NCBI GenBank assembly: GCA_017409575.1
Contig: JAFQSM010000018.1
Span: 1 to 60,851, forward strand
Length of the DNA: 60,851 bases
Direction of reading: 5' to 3'
DNA from: Clostridia bacterium
GTDB taxonomy: Bacteria > Bacillota > Clostridia > Monoglobales > Monoglobaceae
This document shows, piece by piece, positions 32,930 through 41,043 of this stretch; position 1 is the stretch's first letter; every line of letters begins with the position of its first letter. A program made the translations under genes and the position numbers. The notes under the pieces are model-generated. The model saw only the letters and a program-made list of their open reading frames with translations. It was not told where the DNA came from and ran no database searches.

Positions 32930-33775
32930 TTATTTGTGCTTAAAGTAAATTCCAAAAACCCCGACTCCCGCATGGCAGGTGATTATGGGTCCAACCTTGC
33001 CGATTACAATCTCTTTTGGGTTTATTTTGTTTCTTATCATTTCGGCAGTAAGCCCCGCCTTGTCCTGAGCATCTGCACTCAAAACATACACAGTTCCATC
33101 TTGTGGGTCTTCCATTTTTTCTGCAACAACATCAACTATTTTTGAAATTGCCCGTTTAAGACCCTTTACCTTGTCAAATGCCTCGACCATACCATCGTTT
33201 GACCAGAGTATTGGCTTTATATCCAGAACCTTTGACACAACCATTGTTGTTGCCTTTATTCTGCCGCCTTTCTGAAGATATTTGAGGTCATCAACAATAA
33301 AGTAAACCTTGTCTTTTTCAAATCTTTCTTTAAGAAACGCAAGTATCTCGTCCTTGCTCTTTCCGTCTTTTGCCATTTTTGCGGCTTCTACTACATTCAC
33401 GCCCGTTCCCCAACTATACATACTGGAATCAATAACTGTAATATCAAAGCCTTCCTCCTCGTTAAGTCTCGAGGATATATTAAGGGCAGTATTTACAATT
33501 CCGCTGCTGTTTGCAGGTATTGTAATTTGGATTATCTCGTTTTCTTTGCCAAGTTCGCGGTACATATCCTCAAGCAATCCGGGGGTTGCCTGGCTGGTCG
33601 CAGGCATTTCGTCGGTTGACTTAAACTTTTCGTAAAACATATCAGGTGTATAGTCAAGGTCTGCAAGGATGCTTTCGTCACCGTAATTGATATAAAACGG
33701 CAAAACCGCAATATCAAGACTTTGTGCAACTTCTTTTGTCAAATCTGCTGAAAGGTCTGTCATTATTTTAATCAT
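32930..33775 (-). CDS. DegV family fatty-acid-binding protein
   Basis: 281 residues. IMTDLSADL near the start, ATSQATPG near residues 58-65, and C-terminal KVGPIITCHAGVGVFGIYF are DegV signatures. DegV (FakB-type) proteins hold a fatty acid that the FakA kinase phosphorylates to acyl-phosphate. FakA is encoded 3.4 kb away in this window (37212-38849), so the two could work together. The start overlaps the stop of trmL by 8 bp. Confidence 0.9.
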   Translation of the reverse strand: MIKIMTDLSADLTKEVAQSLDIAVLPFYINYGDESILADLDYTPDMFYEKFKSTDEMPATSQATPGLLEDMYRELGKENEIIQITIPANSSGIVNTALNISSRLNEEEGFDITVIDSSMYSWGTGVNVVEAAKMAKDGKSKDEILAFLKERFEKDKVYFIVDDLKYLQKGGRIKATTMVVSKVLDIKPILWSNDGMVEAFDKVKGLKRAISKIVDVVAEKMEDPQDGTVYVLSADAQDKAGLTAEMIRNKINPKEIVIGKVGPIITCHAGVGVFGIYFKHK

Positions 33776-34271
33776 ATTCTCTTATCCTTCCTTCTTCCTG
33801 TAAATTTTTGAAATCGTTTTGTCTCAAAACTTCATATGCAACAACGGCTACCGAATTTGATAAATTAAGCGACCGTTTGTTTTCTTTCATCGGTATTCTT
33901 ATACAGCTTTCAAGATTTTCTTTCAAAAGCTCTTCAGGAAGTCCCCTTGTCTCTTTGCCAAAAACCAGAAATATCTCTTCCTCACTGCCAAGCGGAAAGC
34001 TTACCCTGCTGTATGCTCTGGGTGCCTTTGTTGTGCAATAATAAAAACTGCCGTTTGGATACTTTTCTTTTATCTCGGCAAAGTTTTGGTATTCGTGAAG
34101 GTCAAGCTCGTCCCAATAGTCAAGCCCTGCGCGCTTTACCGCCTTTTCGCTTATGTCAAATCCAAGTGGATGAACAAGATGAAGTGACGCACCAATAACC
34201 GAACATGTCCGGGATATATTGCCCGTGTTTGCCGGTATTTCGGGTTCGACAAGCACAATGTTAAGTCTCAT
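33768..34271 (-). CDS. trmL: tRNA (cytidine/uridine(34)-2'-O)-methyltransferase
   Basis: 167 residues from ATG 34271 (MRLNIVLVEPEIPANTGNI) with AAAGGA eight nt upstream. SPOUT fold with motifs EPEIPANTGNISRTC (about 9-23), FGKETRGLPEELL and NLSNSVAVVAYEVLRQ, which form the knotted SAM site. It methylates the wobble base of tRNA-Leu. Gene order yifB-trmL-degV. Confidence 0.92.
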   Translation of the reverse strand: MRLNIVLVEPEIPANTGNISRTCSVIGASLHLVHPLGFDISEKAVKRAGLDYWDELDLHEYQNFAEIKEKYPNGSFYYCTTKAPRAYSRVSFPLGSEEEIFLVFGKETRGLPEELLKENLESCIRIPMKENKRSLNLSNSVAVVAYEVLRQNDFKNLQEEGRIREYD

Positions 34272-34290
34272 ATTTTGTGTCCTTTCTTCG

Positions 34291-35820
34291 TTAGTTAAAA
34301 AACTTTTTGTCAAGCGAGCGATACTGAATTGCCTCGGCTATATGCTCTGCCCTTATATTTTCTTCGCCTGCCAAATCGGCAATGGTGCGCGCAACCTTCA
34401 ATATGCGGTTGTGCGCCCTTGCGCTTAAGCCAAGGGAATCAAAAGCCTGTTTCAGAAGTTCGCTGCTCTCGCTGTCAAGGCTGCAATGCTCGGACATAAG
34501 TTCGGGGGTAAGCTGACTGTTTGAATAAACACTCCGGTCCTTATACCTCTCAAGCTGAACTTTTCTTGCGGCATTGACTCTTTCCTTTATCTGTGCCGAG
34601 CTCTCGCCCGATTCCTTTTCTTCAAGGTCTTCAAAGCTGACCGCAGGCACCTCAATATGCAAATCAATTCTGTCAAGAAGCGGTCCGCTGATTTTGCCCA
34701 TATACTTAAGAATCTGTGTCTTGCTGCAGCTGCATTCACGCGTGCGGTCGCCATAATATCCACACGGACACGGGTTCATTGAAGCAACCATCATCACGCT
34801 GCAAGGATATGTAACAGTTCCGCCGGCACGGACAATTGTAACCTCACCGTCTTCAAGAGGCTGACGCATCGCCTCAAGTGCATCGCGTCTGAACTCAGGA
34901 AGCTCGTCCAGAAACAAAACCCCATTATGCGAAAGGCTGATTTCGCCTGGTCTTGGATTTGATCCACCGCCCGACAGTCCCACCGACGAAATAGTGTGGT
35001 GCGGATGCCTGAACGGTCTTTGTGTCAGAATCGGACTTTCAGCCGACACAAGCCCTGCTATGCTGTGGATTTTTGTAACCTCCAATGACTCTTCAAAGCT
35101 CATATCCGGCAAAATTGACGGTATGCGCTGAGCAATCATTGTCTTGCCCGAGCCGGGTGGCCCAATCATCAGTATGTTATGTCCGCCTGCCGCGGCAATT
35201 TCAAGTGCACGCTTGACAAACGGCTGACCTTTTACATCCTTAAAATCAAAAGTCTCTGTATTGTTTTTCCTGAAAATGTCGTCAACATTTACAGTATACG
35301 GATTTATTTTTTTCTGCCCGGTAAAATGCAGTACGATGTCTTTAAGACTTTTTGCTCCATAAACCTCAAGTCCGTCAATCACTGCCGCCTCACAGGCGTT
35401 TTCCAGCGGAAGATAAACCTTTTTTATCCCTTTCTGATAGGCAGAAATAACCATCGGCAAAACGCCGTTTATGCGCCTCAAATCGCCGTTGAGCGAAAGC
35501 TCGCCCAAAAAAACGGCATTTTCTTTTGGGACCACAAGTTGCTCGGATGCCGCCAAAATCCCGACCGCTATGGGCAAATCAAACCCCGGTCCCTCTTTTT
35601 TTATTCCTGCAGGGGCAAGATTTACCGTTATTCTTTTTGCCGGCATAACAAGCCCCGTATTTTTTATGGCTGCCCTGATTCGCTCTTTCGACTCTTTTAC
35701 TGCCGCATCAGGAAGTCCCACCATATCAAATGCCGGAAGTCCGTTTGAAATATCAATTTCAACATCTGCTATATATCCGTCAATACCAAGCAGAGCTGTG
35801 CTATTTACCTGTGCAATCAT
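34291..35820 (-). CDS. YifB/ComM-family Mg-chelatase-like AAA+ ATPase
   Basis: 509 residues: an N-terminal Lon-protease-like ChlI domain (about 20-140), AAA+ core with Walker A GPPGSGKT and Walker B LFLDELPEF, sensor residues near MVASMNPCPCGYYGD, and a C-terminal Mg-chelatase domain. ComM-type proteins are hexameric branch-migration helicases that help recombination of incoming DNA. Complete and intact. Confidence 0.9.
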   Translation of the reverse strand: MIAQVNSTALLGIDGYIADVEIDISNGLPAFDMVGLPDAAVKESKERIRAAIKNTGLVMPAKRITVNLAPAGIKKEGPGFDLPIAVGILAASEQLVVPKENAVFLGELSLNGDLRRINGVLPMVISAYQKGIKKVYLPLENACEAAVIDGLEVYGAKSLKDIVLHFTGQKKINPYTVNVDDIFRKNNTETFDFKDVKGQPFVKRALEIAAAGGHNILMIGPPGSGKTMIAQRIPSILPDMSFEESLEVTKIHSIAGLVSAESPILTQRPFRHPHHTISSVGLSGGGSNPRPGEISLSHNGVLFLDELPEFRRDALEAMRQPLEDGEVTIVRAGGTVTYPCSVMMVASMNPCPCGYYGDRTRECSCSKTQILKYMGKISGPLLDRIDLHIEVPAVSFEDLEEKESGESSAQIKERVNAARKVQLERYKDRSVYSNSQLTPELMSEHCSLDSESSELLKQAFDSLGLSARAHNRILKVARTIADLAGEENIRAEHIAEAIQYRSLDKKFFN

Positions 35821-35846
35821 TGACCAAACATATCCTTTCGAGTACT

Positions 35847-36590
35847 TTATTTGCTTTTTAAGTTCCGTTGTCTGACACTTTCGTAAAGAAGTATTCCTGC
35901 GGCAACAGATGCATTAAGCGACTCCGCCTGACCAAGCATGGGGATTTTTACCAAAAAGTCGCATTTTTCGCGGGTCAGTCGGCTGAGACCCTCGCCCTCG
36001 CTGCCAATCACAATGGCAAGAGCACCTGTAAGGTCTGCATTTGTATAAAGAGTACTTTCTTCAAGTGCAGTCCCTGCAATCCAAAGTCCCTGCTCTTTCA
36101 GCTTGTCAATTATTGACGCAATATTTGTAACCCTTGCAACCGGAGTATATTCCACCGCACCTGCCGAAACCTTTGCAACAGTCGAGTTGAGTCCCACGCT
36201 TCGGTTTTTGGGGATGATTACGCCATGAGCACCTGCCGCATTTGCGCATCTTATTATGCTGCCCAGGTTGTGTGGGTCTTTAAGTCCTTCGGCAATCAGT
36301 ATAAGCGGACTTTCGCCTTTTTTGCGTGCTGCCTCCAGAATATCCTCAACCTCCGAATATGAATGCACCGCTGCAAAAGCAAGTACTCCCTGATGATTTC
36401 CGCCGTCTGACAGTTCGTCAAGCTTTTTCCGGCTTACATTTGTGTAGTGTATGCCCCTCTTTTTTGCAAGCGAAATAATTTCGCCAAGACGGCTGTGCCT
36501 TGCTCCCTCAAGAATAAATATCTTATCAATTTCCCTGCCCGAATTAAGCGCTTCAAACACAGGATTTGTACCAAAAATTCTGTCTTCCAT
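35847..36590 (-). CDS. rlmB: 23S rRNA (guanosine(2251)-2'-O)-methyltransferase RlmB-like
   Basis: 247 residues. N-terminal SpoU substrate-binding domain (GTNPVFEAL...FILEGARHSRLGEI) and a C-terminal SPOUT domain with DPHNLGSIIRCANAAGAHGVIIP, VIGSEGEGLSRLTREKCD and IPMLGQAESLNASVAAGI. First gene of the 14-gene minus-strand block, starting at ATG with GGAGA upstream. Confidence 0.92.
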   Translation of the reverse strand: MEDRIFGTNPVFEALNSGREIDKIFILEGARHSRLGEIISLAKKRGIHYTNVSRKKLDELSDGGNHQGVLAFAAVHSYSEVEDILEAARKKGESPLILIAEGLKDPHNLGSIIRCANAAGAHGVIIPKNRSVGLNSTVAKVSAGAVEYTPVARVTNIASIIDKLKEQGLWIAGTALEESTLYTNADLTGALAIVIGSEGEGLSRLTREKCDFLVKIPMLGQAESLNASVAAGILLYESVRQRNLKSK

Positions 36591-36633
36591 AAGTTTTCTC
36601 CAATTTTAAATTTTTACACAGTTATACATAGTA

Positions 36634-36662
36634 ATTTTAACATATACTAACCCAAAACGCAA
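36634..36662 (-). promoter_or_regulatory. Promoter of the rlmB-to-dehydrogenase block
   Basis: On the minus strand TTGCGT, 17 bp, TAAAAT, 44 bp before the rlmB start. It is the only clear promoter I see for fourteen closely spaced genes. Confidence 0.55.
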
Positions 36663-36744
36663 TAAAAATTTGATTTATGGATGCATTTTTGAATGTATTT
36701 TTTTGTATCTGCCACAATGTTACAAAAGATTGCCAATTAAACAC

Positions 36745-36773
36745 TTGACCGAAAGCAAAAAATAATGTATTAT
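36745..36773 (+). promoter_or_regulatory. Promoter of asp23-fakA
   Basis: TTGACC, 17 bp, TATTAT, followed by a 60-nt leader in which GAGG (36781-36784) can pair with CCTC (36803-36806). Confidence 0.65.
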
Positions 36774-36833
36774 ATATACTGAGGTGTCGTATAAGCTGCG
36801 CCCCTCAAGTCAAACTTAGTGGGAGGAAATACC

Positions 36834-37190
36834 ATGAGTGCTGAAATTAAAAATGAACGCGGTACCATCAGTATTTCGAATACTGTAATTGCAAATCTTG
36901 CAGGCTACACCGCAACACAATGCTATGGCGTTGTCGGTATGTGCGCCAAAACAGGCAAAGACGGCATCGCAAGTCTTTTAAAAAAAGAAAATATGGACAA
37001 AGGCATCAAGGTCCGCACCGAGGGCGGCACCATTGAAATTGCTCTTTTTATAGTTGTTGAATACGGACTTAACATCGGAACAATCGGCGAAACTATCCGC
37101 AGCAGCGTTAAATACAATGTGGAAAAGTTTACCGGGCTCGAGGTTTCGAGTGTTCAGGTGAATGTAGAAAGTGTCCGTGTGCAGCCATAG
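36834..37190 (+). CDS. Asp23/Gls24 family envelope-stress protein
   Basis: 118 residues from ATG 36834 (GGGAGG eight nt upstream). ERGTISISNTVIANLAGYTA and VEYGLNIGTIGETIRSSVKYNVEKFTGLEVSSVQVNVESV carry the Asp23 pattern. The YloU-like member of this family always precedes the DAK2/FakA gene in Firmicutes, as it does here (21-bp gap to fakA). Confidence 0.92.
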   Translation: MSAEIKNERGTISISNTVIANLAGYTATQCYGVVGMCAKTGKDGIASLLKKENMDKGIKVRTEGGTIEIALFIVVEYGLNIGTIGETIRSSVKYNVEKFTGLEVSSVQVNVESVRVQP

Positions 37191-37211
37191 TTTTTGGGGG
37201 AGATTTACCTT

Positions 37212-38849
37212 ATGAATAATATAGATACATCAGTGCTTCAGTTGATGATTAAATCTGCTGCAGCACATCTTAAAAACAATCGCAAGCTGATTGATGACCT
37301 TAATGTTTTCCCTGTCCCTGACGGTGACACCGGTACAAATATGAGTCTTACCTTCAGCGGTGCAACCGAAATGGTTTTTGAAAACGAATATGACCACTCG
37401 GGCAAATTGCTTTCCGCCCTTGCATCAGCATCACTCCGCAATGCGCGAGGCAACTCGGGTGTTATTCTTTCGCAGATTATCCGTGGTTTTGCAAAAGCGC
37501 TTGAAAACAAAGAAATTTTAACAGTTTTGGACATAAAAGATGCTTTTATCTCGGCAAAAATCACAGCTTATCGTGCTGTAATGAAACCGACCGAGGGCAC
37601 AATTCTTACTGTTATCCGCGAAATTTCGGAATTTGCCGAACAGAGCTTTGCTGATTTTGACGATTGCTGTTCTTTCTTCAAAGCAATTGTTGATGCAGGC
37701 AACAAAAGCCTTGACAATACTCCGAATCTTCTTCCTGCGCTCAAAAAAGCCGGCGTGGTTGATGCAGGTGGCAAAGGTCTTATGACCATTATTGAGGGCG
37801 CGTATATTGCCCTTCAGTCAGGAAACGCAGTAGAACCTGAGGACAAGACTGTGTCTCAGACTGCAAAAAAAGCAAAAAGTACCGATGCGGACATAAAATT
37901 TTTGTACTGCACCGAGTTTATCATAAACAAAAATGAAGCAAGAAACATCTCGCAGTTCCGCACAGCAATTGCCGACAAAGGCGACTGTATGCTGGTCATT
38001 GATGACGAAGAAATCGTAAAAGTCCACATACACACAAATCATCCCGGATTTGTTCTGGAACAGGCAATCAAGCTTGGCGAGCTTACCAACCTTAAAATTG
38101 ACAATATGAAATACCAGCACGACGAACGCACCGATGCCGAAGATTTGTCCAAAGACGAATCAACCGACACCGAAGTTAAAGCCGAGCCATCCAAAAAATA
38201 TGGATTTGCCGCTGTTTCAGCAGGCGAAGGGCTCTCAGAAATCTTCCGTTCGCTTGGTGCAGACCAGATAATCGAGGGTGGACAGACAATGAACCCAAGC
38301 ACACAGGATTTGCTTTCAGCTGTTGAAAAAATTCCGGCTGAGGTGGTTTTCATTCTGCCCAACAACAAAAATATCATTCTTGCGGCAGACCAGGTTGATG
38401 CACTTACCGACAAGACAGTTTTTGTTGTCCCCACAGTCAATATCCCCGAGGGGATTTCAGCTCTGACAGCTTTTGACGAGGGGATGGACCCCGACGCAAA
38501 CCTTGAAGCAATGAAAGACTTTGCTTCTTTGGTAAAATGTGGTCAGGTTACTTTTGCCGCACGCGACACCAACCTTGACGGGACCGAAATCAAATTTGGC
38601 GACTGTCTGGCTGTTTGCGGAAAAGAAATCTCGGCAGTCACCCAGACCCCCGAAGATGCAGTTATGGCTCTTTGCGAAAAAATGGTTGATGACGAATCTG
38701 GTGTGATATCAATATACTATGGCGAAGACATTTCCGAAGACAACGCAAATACTCTTGCCGAAAATCTTCAGGAAAAGTTCCCCGAACTTGATGTATCTCT
38801 CATCTATGGCGGTCAGCCGGTATACTTTTATATCGTATCTGTGGAATAA
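37212..38849 (+). CDS. fakA: Fatty acid kinase catalytic subunit (DAK2 / YloV family)
   Basis: 545 residues from ATG 37212 (GGGGGAGA upstream). An N-terminal DAK2 kinase domain has FPVPDGDTGTNMSLTF (metal-binding Asp cluster), RGNSGVILSQI, TEGTILTV and DAGGKGL; a DegV-like domain C-terminal to it makes up the second half (from about residue 300). It phosphorylates fatty acids held by FakB/DegV proteins, feeding exogenous fatty acids into phospholipid synthesis. Confidence 0.9.
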   Translation: MNNIDTSVLQLMIKSAAAHLKNNRKLIDDLNVFPVPDGDTGTNMSLTFSGATEMVFENEYDHSGKLLSALASASLRNARGNSGVILSQIIRGFAKALENKEILTVLDIKDAFISAKITAYRAVMKPTEGTILTVIREISEFAEQSFADFDDCCSFFKAIVDAGNKSLDNTPNLLPALKKAGVVDAGGKGLMTIIEGAYIALQSGNAVEPEDKTVSQTAKKAKSTDADIKFLYCTEFIINKNEARNISQFRTAIADKGDCMLVIDDEEIVKVHIHTNHPGFVLEQAIKLGELTNLKIDNMKYQHDERTDAEDLSKDESTDTEVKAEPSKKYGFAAVSAGEGLSEIFRSLGADQIIEGGQTMNPSTQDLLSAVEKIPAEVVFILPNNKNIILAADQVDALTDKTVFVVPTVNIPEGISALTAFDEGMDPDANLEAMKDFASLVKCGQVTFAARDTNLDGTEIKFGDCLAVCGKEISAVTQTPEDAVMALCEKMVDDESGVISIYYGEDISEDNANTLAENLQEKFPELDVSLIYGGQPVYFYIVSVE

Positions 38850-38890
38850 TCTTAAGCCGACCACAAAAAACAGATTTAAAAAACATTATC

Positions 38891-38914
38891 GGGGTGGCTT
38901 TTGCCACCCCTTTT
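38891..38914 (+). terminator. Terminator or attenuator between fakA and recG
   Basis: GGGGTGGC / GCCACCCC (38891-38898 with 38903-38910), TTTT loop, T's after. recG starts 23 bp later, so read-through must supply recG or a promoter overlaps. Confidence 0.8.
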
Positions 38915-38937
38915 AATTTAAACCGAGGAAAACGGAT

Positions 38938-40989
38938 ATGAAACTTTCGGACAATATCAAATATGTCAAGGGAATAGGCGAATCACGGGCCGGGCTTTTT
39001 GCAAAGCTTGGCATTTTCAGCGTGGATGATTTGCTTTTTTACCTCCCCCGCTCTATCGAAGACCGAAGCGAAACCAAACCCATTGCCGAGCTTATGGACG
39101 GCGAAACCGTTTGCGTCAAAGCATTTCTTGCATCAGGAATCAAAACCTATCGTTCGCGAAATCGTGTTGCCGTCACTCAGGCAACCGTCAGTGACGGTCA
39201 GAATCTTATGAAGGTAACCTGGTTTAATTCGCCCTACATCGCAAACACACTCAAAGCCGGAGGAGAATTTACTTTTTTTGGCAAAGCGATTTACCGCGGT
39301 CAGTTTTTCGAGATGATAAACCCCGTGACCGAAACCGAGTCCGGCACCAAAAAAACAGGCAAAATCCTGCCCATTTACCCAACAACCAAGGGACTGGGGC
39401 AGACCAATATCCGAAATGCAGTGGAGACAGTTTTTTCTTCACTTTCGCAAATGCCCGAAGATATTCTGCCCACATCTTTAACAAAAGAGCATGGACTCGT
39501 TCCGCTGTTTTCTGCTCTCAAATCTTTGCATATGCCAAAATCTGCCGAAGAGTTTGAAAAAGCGCGTATGCGGCTTGCTTTTGAAGAGCTTTTTGTTCTT
39601 CAGGCAGGTATATGTTTTTTGCGGAATGAGCGCAAAAACTACTCCGCAACCCCTATAAAAAATGTAAAATGTATCGCAGATTTCGCCAAAAATCTGCCTT
39701 TTGAACTAACAAACGCCCAAAAGAGGGTAATCAACGAGATTGCCGCTGACCTTACCAAAACCGTACCGATGAACAGGCTTGTTCAGGGAGATGTCGGCTC
39801 GGGCAAAACCATTGTGGCTGCATCCGCTATGTACGCTGCGGCAATGGCCGGATTTCAATCTCTTATGATGGCGCCGACCGAAATCCTTGCAAACCAGCAT
39901 TTCAAAAACCTTGAAAAGCTTTTTGCTCCGCTTGGATTCGAAACCATTCTTATTACCGGAAATATGACAGCCGCTCAGCGACGGGAAGCTCTTGGCAAAG
40001 CAGAAAGCGGAGCCGCAAAGATAATCGTGGGAACACACGCACTTATTTCTGAAGATGTAAAATACAAAAATCCTGCACTTGTAATAACAGACGAACAACA
40101 TAGGTTTGGAGTGCGACAAAGGACACTTCTTACCGAAAAAGGATTTGGTGCACACACCCTTGTTATGACAGCAACACCTATCCCCCGGACACTTTCGCTT
40201 ATCCTTTACGGAGACCTTGACATATCGGTTATTGACGAGCTTCCACCCGGCAGAAAGCCAATCGAAACATATTCGGTCAAGGAAGCCTCACGCAAAAAAG
40301 TCTTTGATTTTGTGCTGCAAAAAATAAAAGAGGGCAGACAGGCTTACATAATCTGTCCCTTGATAGAAGAATCCGAAGCTTTGGTCGCAAAATCGGCTGT
40401 TGAATACGGCGAAAAGCTTAAAAAATCAGTATTTAAAAACTGCAGTGTGGCAGTTTTGCACGGTCGGCTTAAGGCAACCGAACGCAAACAAATTATGGAA
40501 GATTTTTCGGCAGGGAAAATTGATATTCTGGTATCGACCACCGTTATTGAAGTCGGGGTTGATGTGGCAAATGCTTCTGTGATGGTTATTGAAAACGCCG
40601 AAAGATTTGGTCTTTCGCAGCTTCATCAGCTTCGCGGCAGAATAGGCAGGGGTAGCCACAGTTCGTATTGCATAATGTTTGCCGAAGGCGGCAAAATCGC
40701 TGAGGAACGAATGAAAATAATGTGCGAAAGCTGTGACGGCTTCAAGATTTCGGAAAAAGACCTTGAGCTTCGTGGCCCGGGTGAGTTTTTTGGTATCCGC
40801 CAGCATGGTCTGCCCGAGCTTAAAGTCGCAAATCTTTCAACCGATATGCAACTTTTATCTCAGGCAAAAACAGCCGTCGAAAAACTTCTTGACGCAGACC
40901 CCGAACTAAGCTCTCCTGAAAATCGGCTGATAAAAGAAAAAATCCACTCTGACTTTTTGAATGTCAGCGAAAACGGTGTGCTAAACTGA
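38938..40989 (+). CDS. recG: ATP-dependent DNA helicase RecG
   Basis: 683 residues. N-terminal wedge/OB domain (about 1-150), then SF2 helicase: motif I GDVGSGKTIVAA, motif Ia MAPTEILA, motif II DEQHRFG (DEQH rather than DEAH is normal for RecG), motif III TATPIPRTL, motif VI QLRGRIGRG, and C-terminal TRG-like region. It reverses stalled forks and moves Holliday junctions. asp23-fakA-recG order is conserved in Firmicutes. Confidence 0.96.
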   Translation: MKLSDNIKYVKGIGESRAGLFAKLGIFSVDDLLFYLPRSIEDRSETKPIAELMDGETVCVKAFLASGIKTYRSRNRVAVTQATVSDGQNLMKVTWFNSPYIANTLKAGGEFTFFGKAIYRGQFFEMINPVTETESGTKKTGKILPIYPTTKGLGQTNIRNAVETVFSSLSQMPEDILPTSLTKEHGLVPLFSALKSLHMPKSAEEFEKARMRLAFEELFVLQAGICFLRNERKNYSATPIKNVKCIADFAKNLPFELTNAQKRVINEIAADLTKTVPMNRLVQGDVGSGKTIVAASAMYAAAMAGFQSLMMAPTEILANQHFKNLEKLFAPLGFETILITGNMTAAQRREALGKAESGAAKIIVGTHALISEDVKYKNPALVITDEQHRFGVRQRTLLTEKGFGAHTLVMTATPIPRTLSLILYGDLDISVIDELPPGRKPIETYSVKEASRKKVFDFVLQKIKEGRQAYIICPLIEESEALVAKSAVEYGEKLKKSVFKNCSVAVLHGRLKATERKQIMEDFSAGKIDILVSTTVIEVGVDVANASVMVIENAERFGLSQLHQLRGRIGRGSHSSYCIMFAEGGKIAEERMKIMCESCDGFKISEKDLELRGPGEFFGIRQHGLPELKVANLSTDMQLLSQAKTAVEKLLDADPELSSPENRLIKEKIHSDFLNVSENGVLN

Positions 40990-41004
40990 TAATTAACACA
41001 AAAA

Positions 41005-41030
41005 ATAAACGCGGGATATCCCGCGTTTAT
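41005..41030. terminator. Bidirectional palindromic terminator
   Basis: Perfect 26-bp palindrome centred on GATATC, between recG (+) and the S-layer-homology gene (-), followed by T's on both strands. Confidence 0.9.
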
Positions 41031-41043
41031 TTTTTTGATTTTC

